From positions 19,459,273 through 19,523,272 of the forward strand of contig CM055114.1 in the NCBI GenBank assembly GCA_029204225.1: a DNA stretch of 64,000 bases, in the 5' to 3' direction. Position 1 is the first letter of the stretch, and every line of letters begins with the position of its first letter. This document shows, piece after piece, positions 44,492 through 56,810 of this stretch. The position numbers were made by a program, and so were the translations under genes. Under the pieces are notes generated by a model that saw only the letters and a list, made by a program, of their open reading frames with translations, did no database searches and had not been told where the DNA came from. The DNA is from Diphasiastrum complanatum (lineage: Eukaryota > Streptophyta > Lycopodiopsida > Lycopodiales > Lycopodiaceae).

Positions 44492-47439
44492 TACAATATA
44501 TATTGGTATGTCAGAGCAACCATCAAAGAAGCATTACTGAAAATGTTGCACTATTCTCAAATTCTCGCTTCTGGGACTTTATGTGGTATATCTTTCCAGC
44601 GTAGCTTTATTGAAAAGGGGTTGACAGTTTGTGTTGCATTTCAGAATCAAAGCATTGTAATTTTCCCTATTGAATGCTACAAAGGTTTATATCTTGAAGT
44701 GACGTGGACAAGAGGCCTGCCAGGTGGTTTTGATGTACGCTTTTGTGAAAGGTTGAGCTGGATTATCCATATTGATTTTTGTTGAAATAGGTTGGATCAC
44801 CATTGTCACTGAGCAAGTCTTTTCTCAATAAAAAATGTGCCATTTTCTTGGGTGTTGGCTATGACTTCAATAGTGGCCAATTGGTTTTTCTTTTTTGGGG
44901 TCTCTTAAAAGATTGGTTTTTTTGAGCTAGTATTACAGGCAAATGGGTATTATGAATTTGTCCTAACATAACACATTGAATTTGATGTTGGCTCATAATG
45001 CTTATATGTTGTTTCTTGGGGCGAAACTAGTTCAGTGGGAAATTACTTGCACGTCGTTCGAGTTAAAACACTGAATGCTATTGACGTTTGAGTATTCTGA
45101 GCAAAATTTTATCAGGCGAGTCCTCATATTTGTGAGATCCTTCCTGTCCCAGGGTTAGGAGTGAGTTTGTGTACATGCTCTTGGCTGCCTAGAAAACCTT
45201 TGACCAAAGCTTTGTGCTTGAATGTGAGTAAATTAGATTTGTATTCCTCTTTACCACCTTAAAAGTTTCCGAATAGGGATAATTAACCAAACAAGGGCTG
45301 ACAAAATATGGTTATGATTTGAATCTCTCCATTTTTTAATCATTGATGCTATTATCTCTTGGCTCATTTGCTTGGGGAGGGTTTGAAGAACATCCACTTC
45401 TTGTGAATGTAAGCCTTGGAGATGTACTTGGCAAGTCTCATGTGCTCTAGCACATCCTTACGCTGCGATCTTGTTCTTTTTGCAAATCATGACTGATTGT
45501 ATTGGAAAGTGTTTTCTAATCTTGGTTTTGTGTATCATTAATATTCTTGTTGTTCTCTTTCAATACATCCATTGCTTAGGTAGCCTCCCTCCCTTTCTTT
45601 TTTTACAGCAAAACATGAAAGTAAATTGGCTTGCACATATTTGCTGAAAAACACTCAACAAAACAAAAATATATCTGAACAAGAACAATCTCCTATATGT
45701 TTGTTGTGAGCAGATTTTTTTGGTGGAATATTATTTCCAAAATTGACCTTGGACATCTATGATGTATTATATAAGAGTGATGAACTCCATAATAACATGA
45801 TTTGAACTATAGTGAAATCTATGAGGTTGCAGTTCCACACTTGATCTCAAATTTGCATCGTATACTTGGAAGCTGTTTCATTTAACTACATCTTAACTTG
45901 GATCCATTCTGTAACTGTGATATCAATTACAAAATGTTTCTAAACAAGTTTTATGATTAACACTTGTGTAGAAGAGAACATAACATTTGTCTTGAAACTT
46001 AAACATGTTTTGTAGAACATGGATGCTAAATATACTGAAATATAATGTTCTTCTATATACCATTCTAGACCAAAAATTTGGAGTACCCTTTTTTGGATAA
46101 TTTAGTATTAGAATAAGAAGAAACACCTTTGTGTGCATTTATTCATAAAAAACTATAGGTACATTGATGAGAAATATATATATATCCACAAAGGGAAGTC
46201 TGACAAATTGTAAGCTCAAACAAGAGTGAAGCCTGCATTACAATTAAGATTAGTTCAGATTCGAGCATTAAAAAAAGTGTGCAAACTATGATGATGTCAG
46301 TGGGACTCTGCCAACTGATTGCAGCGAATTAGAAAAAGACCTTGTGTTACCACCCTTGCCACTTCTCTTGGTGTTTTGGTAGAGTGAGGCATTCCAAAAA
46401 TCTAAAAATAAAACACAAAAATCTAAACCAATATTTGGCATGATACTTGTACAAGAATGCAAAAAATAATCTCAAAAGAGTTAAAAATATATAATATCAT
46501 TACTTTTTTCAAATTTTAGATGTCGACAAAAATGTGTCGACTTGTATCATAAAAGCTACATATGACATAGATGGAGCTACTTAATTCAACAATAAAACAT
46601 AACAAATAGAGTCTAGACTCACTCACAGGTATCTTTTGACACTACAAATTTAGATGTTATCAATCAACATAGGTGATGTCAACATAGGTGATGTGGCAAA
46701 AAAACAATTTAATTGTCAACATGCATAACCAATTAAAAAATTGAACGCACATACAAAATCTACAATTGAAACACAAAATCAAGAAATCCAACAAATCAAT
46801 AGTCAATGTCTCTAAAACAATCCAATTTCACTCGATGTATTAAATCTAAAATGATAAAAAGATAGAATGAATGTTTTTCAACAAACACAAGGAATGAAGT
46901 ACACAGTTGTTGCTCAAGAAAAAACCACATGCTAATTGAATTGCGTGTAAAAAATTTATCACAATTTTACCACGTAGCATATCAGGCTAAAGAGAATTTG
47001 TTTTTGGATGTAAAATAGCAACAAGCTTAATAAAAGACCAAAAAAGTATCACTAGTAGATAATAAAAAAGGTCCTAGCCTACACAGAATAGAGCTAGCAC
47101 TGTATGTAAAATTGGCCTTAAGAGTTGGTCATAGTAATTTTAGCCCTCATCAGCACTTTGAAATATAAAGGCTATGTCGAAACTACCATGTAGTGTTTTA
47201 TTTCGAACTAATGAAAAATAGCGAGTGTTTGTCTTCGAGAAAAGCCAATCCACCAACAAATCCCGAGTCATGAGTCTAGAGAATTAGAGAACCGAAAAGT
47301 GAAAATTTTGGATCAGCAAGCACTTTCAAAGGAAAAACAACAGAAAATTACTATAAACGTCAATAGAGACAAATAAGAAAGAGAGAAATCATTAGCTAAA
47401 GGGGAGGACTATCACCATTGCAAAAAGAAAGCTTGAAGG
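44492..47439. other. Intergenic after RPA2, no feature recognised
   Basis: It begins with the likely RPA2 3' UTR. The rest is AT-rich DNA without a supportable coding frame, RNA gene or obvious long repeat. The open frame at 44543-44785 has no domain and probably lies in the 3' UTR. Confidence 0.55.
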
Positions 47440-47800
47440 GACAATCCCTTTCAACCTCTCATCACTCCTTGCCTCATTCAACGAGGATCGATAATAGATG
47501 TAGTAGACCTAGTTGTTTGACATGCTTCACTTTGTTGACAAGAGGTACACTCTTGCACATAAGTATGTACAGTTTTCTACATTCTAGCCCATTAAACAAA
47601 TTCCTAATCGTTCGATATGTCTTCAATATGCCACTATGCCTAGTGTTGGAGATGAGTGTTATTCATAAAGGACTTGTGGGATTTTTGGAATTAGGATCAG
47701 CACAACTCTAGAATTGTCATACATTAGTACTTGTCCTGCTCTCCTGTATCGTGGATGTGTGATAGAATTAGGATTTCATATCTCCTCCCAAATCTTCAAG
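47440..47800 (-). mobile_element. Gypsy integrase zinc-finger fragment
   Basis: Read leftwards across frames: VLMYDNSRVVLI, HSGILKTYRTIRNLF, then CTSCQQSEACQTTR and GLLHLLSI. This order matches the start of a Chromovirus-type Gypsy integrase (VIP..., HSG-LKTYRRI, CxxCQxxK, GLLxPLxIP). Frame changes between each piece show an old copy. Confidence 0.65.
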
Positions 47801-48884
47801 AAGTCAAATCTTCCAAATACTTTCCCTATAGATTGGATGCATTTTTTACAACAGATCTAGTGCTTTTCTAGAGCAAAAAAGAAGCACTCTCTGCTAAATT
47901 CTCAACGACTGATTTCAAGAATTTCTTTTCTTTCAGTTGGGTGACTATCAAGTAACAATGATTGCATAGTTTGGGCACCTTGTGTACCCATAAAATAGTT
48001 GACTTCATATTGTTTTCTTAGTGCATTCTTTCGCCATTCCAACGAGTTGTTTCGGTGGCATGAAAGTGCACTTTCTTCAGCACATACAATACTCAAAATC
48101 AGCACAGTTGCAAAGAGTTTTTTCCGGCACACTTTGCATGAGAGAGCCCATAGATGTAAGTTGTCAAAAATTTGAATGTGAGGTATGTACTTACTACTAT
48201 CATTTTTGGAGTTTGAACATTGACCTTTGAATATGGAAACTACAGAAGTTCAATTTAAAATTATAATCGAATTGATTCTTGAAATTTCTTCAACTCAATC
48301 TCAACAATATTGAAGTGGCAAGGGTTCTAAACTTGCCTCTAAGATCACAAGAGGAGAAGGATGTGTATGCATTTCTCTATCAAGAGGCCCTACTGACCAC
48401 AAGTTTTTTTCCAAATCCCAATGCCCACTCTCCATTCTAAGAATCAAACTTGAAACATCAATGATTGGTTGAAACTTAGAACTTTCAACTTACTACTTGA
48501 TAAATTACATCAATGCATCACATTGTAGTTTGTACATATTGAGACACAATACATAGTAAACTTCATCATAAATTGAAATTCAAATCTGTATGTTGTTAGC
48601 TTGAAGTTGTAAATGTTGCAATCCTTGTGTGAATTATGTAGTAACTACCACGCGGGATACTTCATCAATGAGGAGGAGTTTATTGACTCCTCACATTCAA
48701 AGTCTTCTAAGGAAGGGTAAATACCTAAAAAAGAGGAGGATTCACCTGACAATGAAGATGGCTCCAACAACAATGATGACGATGAAGGGGGGCTTGCTGC
48801 AAATGTACACAAGAGCTTCCGAGGAGGGCTAGGAGGATATTTTTGACACACATCTTAGCACCACCATTGCTAAGTGTACTCATA

Positions 48885-49202
48885 CTATGTATGTCCAAAT
48901 GTACAAGTTGAAAGGGTAGATCTATTGTAAGGTAGTCTATGTGACTTAGATAAAGCACAATGTTCACATAAATGATTGATATTTGTAAGAGATTTAAGAA
49001 GACCAATGAGTAATTCCCTTTTGGCCATCATTTCCAAAGCCTTGAAGTTGAGATGCCCCAACCTCTTACGCCATACCTCTTGACTTGTCAATTGCTCCCT
49101 TGCGGCAAATCCATCTTGGTTAGCAATAACACAAGCATCAAGTTTGAAAAATCTACCTTGCCTTTTCTCTCTTGCAATCAATACTCCTTTCTTTTTTATC
49201 AA
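48885..49202 (-). mobile_element. Copia pre-integrase fragment
   Basis: A single open frame reads KKKGVLIAREKRQGRFFKLD, VWRKRLGHLNFKALEMMAKR, CEHCALSKSHRLPY, which is the GAG-pre-integrase domain with its H...C...C zinc-binding pattern. The lineage differs from Copia elements 1 and 2. The neighbouring protease and integrase are missing. Confidence 0.85.
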
Positions 49203-50569
49203 GCAAACATTTCCAACCCTAAAATAGTCATATTGGCCAAAATGGCCAAACTAAAGCTAAAAATGAACTTTTAATGACTAAGTGACCAAATAACTTGGAA
49301 CCAACTCCAATAATAGTCATGTGTATTGGTTTTACACAAGGGACCAACCACGTACACTTTATTTGCATATTGGGCCTCATATAAACCCAAATTGCCAAAC
49401 TACGTAGAAATGTAGAAAACTACTTGACTAATTTTCACATAAACACTTCATAGGTCTCAAGATGGATGTCTTTTTGCCTATGCCTAATGGTCTTAAAGAT
49501 ATGTACAATAAGGTGAACACCATTGCATATCAAATGGGTAATATTTCATGGAAATGAGAACTATAAGAAATATTTCCTAAAATCACGTTAACAAATAACA
49601 CTTTTTGGCACATTTTGAAAAAGAATGTCCTATAGTATCATACCCATTACTAAAAGTACATTAAAAACACACCAAATTTTTCTAGAAATTTGTAACAAAA
49701 TTTCAAAATATGTAAAAAGTTGAAGTTTTCAACAATTTTGCTAAAATTTACAGTACACAAAAATTAGAAAGGGATAGTACAATTTATTTAAATTTGTGTA
49801 GATTTAATACAAAATTTAGATTTTTTTGGATCTAGTATCAAAACTTATATCCTCGTCTATGTCCACGCCTCCAGATTTAACATCATCAATTTTCATCATT
49901 AGAAGGTGAAGAAGTTGAAGATCCATCCTCCTCATTATTATCAATCAAAACATTATCTTCATCCCTATGCAATCTGAGGTCAGCTTCCACACATGCCCTT
50001 GTTCTTCTTGAGCAACATCAACAAAACATTCTTTTCTTGGTAGCCTTTGACGAATTATTTCCTTTGTTGTTTTTCGAAGTCAACCTGAATTCGTTAATTC
50101 AAATCATAAACAATAATGTCAACTTCCTCAAGGACAAGGTGACTTATGTGGGGCCAATTTTTTGTTGCATGACGTTTTCTTTTACTATTTGAGTTTCCAA
50201 TCATTTCAGGAACATACTTTCCTGTATATGCTTTGTTCGATACCAATGCATGACATAATAGATACAATCTCTCCATTCTCAGACTTTGACAAATCGACAA
50301 TCTTGCATAACCAAAAGGGAGCCAAGAGGATCATCATATGCAAGTGTGGCAGCCATTGTATCCACCTTGATTTTTTGCATTTTTTTTCCTTCCAAAAACT
50401 AGCAAGTTCTTCTTGTCTTTGATGAGATTTGCGAGTTCCCAAATACATCTCTTTGGAAGGAACATATTTCATTTGCTGAATATCCCCAAGAATAGTAGAA
50501 ACCTCATTAGTTGTTGCATTACTCTTTGAAGTCCAAAAAGTGGCATCTCTAAACTAGTACGAATAGCTA
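49203..50569. other. No gene recognised
   Basis: AT-rich. Minus-strand frames at 50094-50472 continue from the mobile-element ORF to the right but contain several stops and no recognisable motif. They may be its decayed downstream part. Confidence 0.45.
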
Positions 50570-51560
50570 TTAGATCCATGAATATGGACTCTTGGCTTGA
50601 AAGAATTCTTCCCACCAACTTGAATCCACATTTTTAGTGGCACACAAATTGGCTTTTTCAAGGAGAAGCCTTTTTTCTTGCAAGCATTTTCTCCAATCAA
50701 CTACATAACGCACCTCCAAATGATTTGGCAAAGCTCCAACAATAGTACGTTCTAGAATAAATAAAAGAAATAACAACCCAGTCTCTGGAAGCCAGCAAGA
50801 AGAGTTGGACACCAAACAACAATGCCTTGCCATTCCTTCTAACAATGAGAAATTGATGTTGAAAGCTGAGATCATTTAACTGAGAAATGCAATTTTCTTC
50901 AAAAGATGAACCTTGCACAAAACTTCTAAAATCAAATGTTTGCTTCAATGGATAACAATGGGATGGGGAGTATAAGCTCCTTCAAGAATAGATACCATCT
51001 TTGGTAAAGTAAACGCATCTTCATGTGAAAGTCTTTTCGAGAACACGCTAAACATTTGATCACTACGGTCATGCATATGACCCACAAAAAGAAATCCAAC
51101 TTTAATTTTTCTGAAGGTTGCCTTCTCCACCAACATACTAAGATAAGCTAGCAACGTTTGACTTTTATTTTCTCCAGCCATATTATCAAGCTGCAAATAT
51201 AGTACTTGGGTCAAAACATCTTCACAGTTTGTGATTATATAATGCAAAATAGTAATTGTCAAGTTAGGATAATTATAAACATCTGGATAGGTCAACGGTA
51301 GATAAGAGACCCGACGATATGCATTTGAACAAATGTATCTTCTTTGATATCTTTTGGAACTCTTACAAAGTGTGGAAGGTAAGTCTTTTTTTTTTCTCTT
51401 TCATTTCCATGAACCATTTTCTCTTTGTAGATATTGTACACCTCACGCCTTGTAAAATTGTCCACCTACCAGTAGTTGGCATAATCTTGGCGTGAGAACT
51501 AAAATAGCTCTCCATCCAAGACATTGATCAGTTTTCCACTGGACCAACCATACGATTGTA
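50570..51560 (-). pseudogene. DUF7869-like mobile-element protein, fragmented
   Basis: Read leftwards from about 51560: LDGELF, then DYANYWQVDNFTRREVYNIY, then (51295-50945) TYPDVYNYPNLTITILHYI, LQLDNMAGENKSQTLLAYLS, KVGFLFVGHMHDRSDQMFSV, RLSHEDAFTLPKM. Next comes SFVQGSSFEENCISQLNDLS and NHLEVRYVVDWRKCLQE. The pattern LQLDN..xENK...GFLxVGHTHEDxDxxFS is the signature I associate with the uncharacterised DUF7869 domain, found in high-copy ORFs of plants and other eukaryotes. The Asp/Asn/Glu and His/Asp residues are suggestive of a nuclease-like core, which is inference. At least two stops or frame changes break it. The identification is from memory of motifs only. Confidence 0.55.
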
Positions 51561-51632
51561 TCGAGGATTGTAAATAGAAGCATTTTTTAAAAGCCTCTCA
51601 TGCAACCTGCCCAGTCTTGAGTTTCCAATAGA

Positions 51633-52165
51633 ATGAACATGTTTGAATGCACTTCTACAAACAATGTAATGTCCCTATCTATACTTGATTTGATCTTTAA
51701 TGTCCGGCTTAGTCATTGTAATACTACGACTGATCGTGCTTTAAGCAGTTTAGCATCTATCAATAAAGAATTGATTTGGCATTATAGACTTGGTCACCTT
51801 AATCATATATCGATAGGTAACATGTCTAAGTGTTCTTCAGTTCTTGATCTAGACTATCAAATTGTCGACCCTCCTATCTGCCAAAGTTGTATTATAGGAA
51901 AGTAGGGAAGAAGGCCATTTAAGTCAAATCAAGAACACATTTCTAAAGATCTGCTAGACACTGTACATATAGATATATGTGGCCCAATGCAAACACCATC
52001 ACTGCTTGGTGTTAAAATCTTTATTACATTCATAGATGACTATTCCAAAAGGATTGCTATATATTTTCTGAAGCACAAATCTACAGCCTTTCAATTTTTC
52101 AAGAAATATAAAGAGAATGCTAAGTTGCAGACATGCAAGAAAATCAAAGCTCTTCCTTGCTTGTA
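51633..52165 (+). mobile_element. Copia pre-integrase/integrase fragment
   Basis: Plus-strand frame reads KELIWHYRLGHLNHISIGNM, PPICQSCIIGK, a TAG stop, then RRPFKSNQEHISKDLLDTVH, IDICGPMQTPSLLGVKIFIT, FIDDYSKRIAIYFLKHKSTA. This covers the pre-integrase zinc region and the integrase start with its first catalytic Asp. It belongs to the same lineage as elements 1 and 2 but lies on the opposite strand, and it ends abruptly near 52165. Confidence 0.88.
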
Positions 52166-53442
52166 GCAAGTAAACTTAGAAAGTTGGTTGAGGGCTGTGG
52201 AAAACCAGTTTGTATTGATTAATCTATGTTCATTATTGGTTGGATGATGTGTCCTATTCGACTGCCTTTTGGGGATTTTTGTAAATTGTGACCGTGGGGA
52301 GTTTTAGCATGTTGTATGTATAATAGTAGTATGAGTTTTGAAATAGGAAAATCTTACTGCAATTTGTTACTTTTGGAGTCTTAATATTTGATTTTTAGTT
52401 TGTTGTAGAAAAAGCCATATGTACTAGATCATTAATTACAAGTTTGAGTGTGTATGTCATTGTACGCACATGAAACTAGTCACTTATATGGATTGTCCCA
52501 TCAAGTACCTAAAGCCATTGGTTTGATTACTAGGATGTCCCACCAAGTAAACTATAGTCCTTAGTTTTTTGTGTTTTGTTTTAGGGGGAGGGGGGAGGGG
52601 TTATTACTCCTCTAATCTATATTACATGTGATGCTCTTTTGATTTTAAAACTTGTAGGTTATTATCTAAAACTCCTCCTCAAGTTGCAAGATATACAATT
52701 AAATGTGAGTTATTTATAGAGTATTGTGCTATTTTCATATTTAAAAGGTGCAATTAGAAATGCAAGGTATTACAAACAAGAGCATTTAAACTATTGCCTC
52801 GTGTTTCATTGATTATGACCTATCCAAGTTTGCTACAACTAAACCATTGCAGTCATGATATCAATATTAATATTTTAGGTAATCGTAGGAGACATTATCT
52901 GCACCAAATTCAATTAAAATTGGTTCCAAGTTGTCAAAAGATCCCAATTATAAACCTTCCTTGTTCAATGAAGAATAAAAGTTGTCTTGACATCATGATA
53001 AACACAAGATGCTTGTTTGTTGCATTCTAAATATATGATACTTTTTATCTCAAAACTCCTTGTTAGAGAACAAAGCATGTTTGCAATAATGCTATTTATC
53101 ATGAAGCCTCCAACTCAATTGCCAGTGCTAAAATAGAAAGATAATTATCTCTAAATTCTAAAGAGTCTCTTAAAAACTAAAGTTTTCAAAACATAATTAG
53201 TCTTTTAGTAAGTTGTCAATGACCAAAGCAAGACTCTTTATCAATCTCAAAATTATTAAGTAGAATGTTAAAAAGAGAGAGTTCTTAAATCTAGCACGAG
53301 ACTCTTTCTTAAAAAGTTAAATGGCTTCCATCTATAGATGGCTCTAAAAATAGAAAAGAAGATGTTGGATTGTCTCGTTTGTCTTTTTGTAGCGTGGACA
53401 CAACAATTGTGCATTGTCACAATATTTGATTACAAGTAATGC
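52166..53442. other. No gene recognised
   Basis: AT-rich DNA. A G-run (GGGGGAGGGGGGAGGGG, about 52584-52600) is the only striking local feature. No transposon motif could be supported. Confidence 0.45.
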
Positions 53443-53448
53443 ATGACA

Positions 53449-53685
53449 AATTGTTAGCAATTGTGCAAACACAGGGAATATGCAAACATAGAGAAAATAT
53501 AAAAAAAACAATAAAACTCTGTGGCATGTGTCTTGTAAGCCCACGTATGAGTAGTGGCCAATAAACTTCTACTATGGCATGTGTTTTGTAAATCCATGGG
53601 TAGAAGCTTAAAATAATAAAATAACTTAAACTTAGGATTAGAACTTAGATTTAAGAAACTTAAGCTTAGAAATATTTTAATTCCT
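53449..53685. repeat. Truncated copy of the 55297-56128 LTR-like repeat
   Basis: It starts TGTTAGCAATTGTGCAAACAC and then runs parallel to 55297-55502 (shared blocks such as 'gtcttgtaagcccacgtatg' and 'gggtagaagcttaaaataat') with about 90% or more identity by eye. It stops where the Copia Gag fragment begins. Confidence 0.8.
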
Positions 53686-53696
53686 CAGATGGGGCT

Positions 53697-54002
53697 TGGA
53701 TGTAACGTCTCGTATGTCATAGAGAGTTGCTAAAATGTCCCATGCATCCTTAGCAGTCTGAGCAGCACATATGTGGCTGATTTGAGTATCCTTGATGTTG
53801 AGGGTGATCATGAAAAATGCTTTGCCATCTCTTAGTCTCCAGTTGGTGATGACAGATGCATCATCTTCTGGTTTGAGCTCTATGCCATCAACAATGTCCC
53901 ACAGTTCTTTGGCTAGAAGTATAACCTTTGTCTTGAATTTTCAGAGATGATAGTTATCTCCATTGAGTTTGTCAATGAGAGATGAACTTGATGATGAATC
54001 CA
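53697..54002 (-). mobile_element. Copia Gag N-terminal fragment
   Basis: From 54002 leftwards: MDSSSSSSLIDKLNGDNYHL, a TGA, KFKTKVILLAKELWDIVDGI, NWRLRDGKAFFMITLNIKDT, AQTAKDAWDILATLYDIRDV, then truncation. The TGA sits at the conserved Trp codon after YHL. A mutated primer site (GATATCATG for GATACCATG) lies at about 54137, followed by an LTR-like stretch. Confidence 0.85.
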
Positions 54003-54147
54003 TTCTGGTTGGACTAGATCGTTGGTAGAAACAACGATTGTCTGAATACTGTTGGCTGCGCGTTTGCTAGAAAGATGTCTTGATAGAAATAAGACTGATA
54101 ATCCAAAGTAGAAATGCAGATTACTAAAATGTCCGCTCAGATATCAT

Positions 54148-55290
54148 GTCGTAAAATCGCGTGTGGGCGTGAGGGACAGTGGAAGCTCGAGGATTGAGCA
54201 TGGCGTATAGGAATGGAAACACAACAGTTACCAGCAGAATTATTCAAGTAGAAGAATTCATACATAATGCACAAATGAATGATGCAGTAGCGAGACAAAA
54301 ATTGCACTCTAATTATATCAATAGTGAGTATAATAGCTTGAAGTAATAACTTCAGCTTGCTGAGCGTGATAACGCTAGCTACAGATAACTCTGATTAAAA
54401 GAGAATCTCAATTAACTCAATTAACACTTATATAGTTTGATTCAGCTAGTATATATATTTACAAGCGTCGAAAGACAAAATATCTTACAACCTTTTAATG
54501 CTATTTATGCTAGTCTTTGCATATGTACAAAGTTGGTAACCGCTAACCGCCTTTGGGATATTTGGTTGTCCAGCTATTTTAGGGTTGCTGATAAGTTGGC
54601 GACGTCAGTAAGCCAATGTAGCAAAAATGCAAAAACCCCGAAAAACCCGAAGATGCCCTTAGACTGAAGATTTGCAACTCCTAAAGGTGTCCTTAGACTA
54701 AAGGTATGTAAATTTCTAAGGCGTCCTTAGATTTAAGGTAGCGAAGAAGGCGAAAAAGCCTAAAAAGTGCCTTACACTGAAGGCAGAGAAAAAATTGAAG
54801 GTGCCTTTGACTTTAAGACAGCAAAAAAGCCGAAAACAAGGCGAAGGTGCCTTTGGAAAGGCATTCTGGCCACTTGGCCACTGTGTCGCATTTTTTGCAA
54901 AGGTGAAAAAGCGAAGGTGCCTCAAGAATGGTTTCTAAGGCATTCGGGCCACTTGGCCACTGTGTCGCATTTTTTGCGAAGGCGAAAAAGCGAAGGTACC
55001 TCAAGAATGGTTTCTAAGGCAAAAGAAATCTCAAGGGGAAAAAAAAAATGTGAAGGCCCAAAAATATGTTGTCGGCCTTCGGTTTTTCAGGATGCTCATT
55101 ACTTGAATGATTTGTTTAAGACTGAGCATAAGAAATATAACACTTCTTTAACAAACTGCGCTGGCAAATGATGGAGGGCATTGGCACAAAGATTTACCAA
55201 TCTCGACAATAACAATCTCGCCTCCAAGACGCTCAAAAGATCCAGGAAGAAAAAGCTTCGATTGGTGTGGGACCACCAATCCAATGAGAA
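54148..55290 (-). repeat. LTR-like region of the Copia Gag fragment, with tandem 79-bp repeat
   Basis: It begins TGTCGTAAAATCGCG beside the degenerate primer site; the right end is not clear. Inside, a 79-bp unit is duplicated at 54861-54939 and 54940-55018 ('ggccacttggccactgtgtc', 'gcgaaaaagcgaaggt'). Shorter 'gcgaaaaagcgaagg' motifs are scattered around it. A similar GCGAAAA/GCCGACACTGT style is seen in the LTRs at 35009-36049 and 56811-58344. Confidence 0.55.
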
Positions 55291-55296
55291 GGGTAA

Positions 55297-56128
55297 TGTT
55301 AGCAACTATGCAAACACATAGAAACTATAAAAATAAATAAAACTCCGTGGCATGTGTCTTGTAAGCCCACGTATGAGTAGTGGCCAATAAACTTTTACTA
55401 TGACATGTGTTTTGTAAGTCCATGGGTAGAAGCTTAAAATAATAAAATAACTTAAACTTAGGATTAGAACTTAGACTTAAGAAACTTAAGCTTAGAAATA
55501 TTCTAAGTAATCTTAAGTTATCTTAAGTCCCAAGTTAGAAACTTTTTAAAGTTCTAAGTTCTAATTTAGAAGTTTTAGAAGTCTTAGAATGGCTAGTTTT
55601 AAACTAATCCCATAAGTTAGTGGATACTTATGGAAGGCCCTTCTTGGTATAAGAAGAGAGGCATTTATCTTGTAAATAACACTTTTGAGATTAAGCTATC
55701 TTGCTCTCTATTTTGGAGAATTATCACTCTATTTCATTTGTGTTCCCTTTGGGAAGGTGCATAGCTTGAGGGAAGGTGCTCAGGCCTCCTCTTCCTTCCT
55801 TTTCAACGATTTTCTATATTGTGGCATGCTTTACTTGTTATTTGCTTAGTTAGCTGCAATCTATTATTTCCATCTCCTTTTGGGTGTTAAAATAGGATCT
55901 AGTTTTTTTTAAGCCTGACTAGTTGGGTAAGCCTTAGTCAAGTTAGTTTTTATTTCTGTTACGAGCACCAGTTGGGAAAGCCTTGGTGTTTCCTTTCTTC
56001 TTGTTTGTATTTTGCAGTTGAAAGCTATTTGTAGAGCTTATAAGGTGGACGACCAGTCTACGATTATACTACGCACGAATCCCTTCTTAGACCTAGCCAC
56101 CATAAGAGAGTTATTTGTACTTCCAACA
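55297..56128. repeat. LTR-like repeat, TGTTAGCAA...CTTCCAACA
   Basis: 832 bp bounded by TGTTAG and CCAACA. The first 200 bp recur at 53449-53685 in direct orientation. A purine run (AATGAGAAGGG) immediately before 55297 could be a polypurine tract, which would make this a plus-strand 3' LTR. No primer site follows 56128 and no associated protein was found. Confidence 0.5.
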
Positions 56129-56469
56129 CAAATTCTTAAACTTTGCACTTAGTAGGTGCAAGACTTTTTTTCAGTTTGAGAGAGAATCATGATGACATCG
56201 TTTGGCTTATACAAGGATAAAGTAAAATTTCTTCCATCATTGCCTTGTAGTTTTTTTGCAGGTAATTTTACCACTTTTAGTGCATCCCTAGAACTTCCAA
56301 TACTTGTGATTTTTATGAGTGGATTTTAGAGGACCAAGACCAAAGTGTTTACAGACACAAGACTTTGGAAAAGAGTATGACTATTTTCATCCGTCAGAAG
56401 GTTACTGACTAGCCATAACTAGAGATAGTCTGTTATGACTTGGTTGTGTGTTTCAATATTTTTAATATT

Positions 56470-56805
56470 ATCGAGCACCAACTTTTCAAGAGGTATCATT
56501 CTTATTATGAGGACAAGTCTTATGTAATAGCTTTTATACTCAAACACAAAGGGATCCTTTGGCGAACAATTTTAGTCCCTTGCCCTTCACGACTTTGTGG
56601 CCAATGAGACTAGGTCATGAACGAGGGGAGGGACCAAGGAGTGAGTTCAAAGGTGTGCTAGTGGCATATTGTGCATGACTTTCCATCAAGAGTTGTTGTC
56701 AATTTGGCAAATGAACTTAGGCCCCCACCTATTAGAACTTCTTAACTAGTTGGATGGGGTCACAAACAAGGGGAGGGCTCAAGGAGAGATGTTCCATTTG
56801 ATGGG
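56470..56805. repeat. Left part of a repeat also present at 60440-60740
   Basis: Shared ordered blocks include 'tatcattcttatt', 'aggacaagt', 'cccttgcccttcac', 'aaggtcatgaa'/'taggtcatgaac' and 'gtcacaaacaaggggag'. The two copies are diverged but clearly collinear. No coding potential was recognised. Confidence 0.7.
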
Positions 56806-56810
56806 GGCGA

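Noticed and set aside
44543-44785. 80-codon ORF after RPA2
   Set aside because: No domain, immediately after the stop codon; most likely 3' UTR.
54767-55171. 134-codon plus-strand ORF with repeated GRGEKAKVPQEW-like units
   Set aside because: It is the translation of the 79-bp tandem repeat in an LTR-like region.
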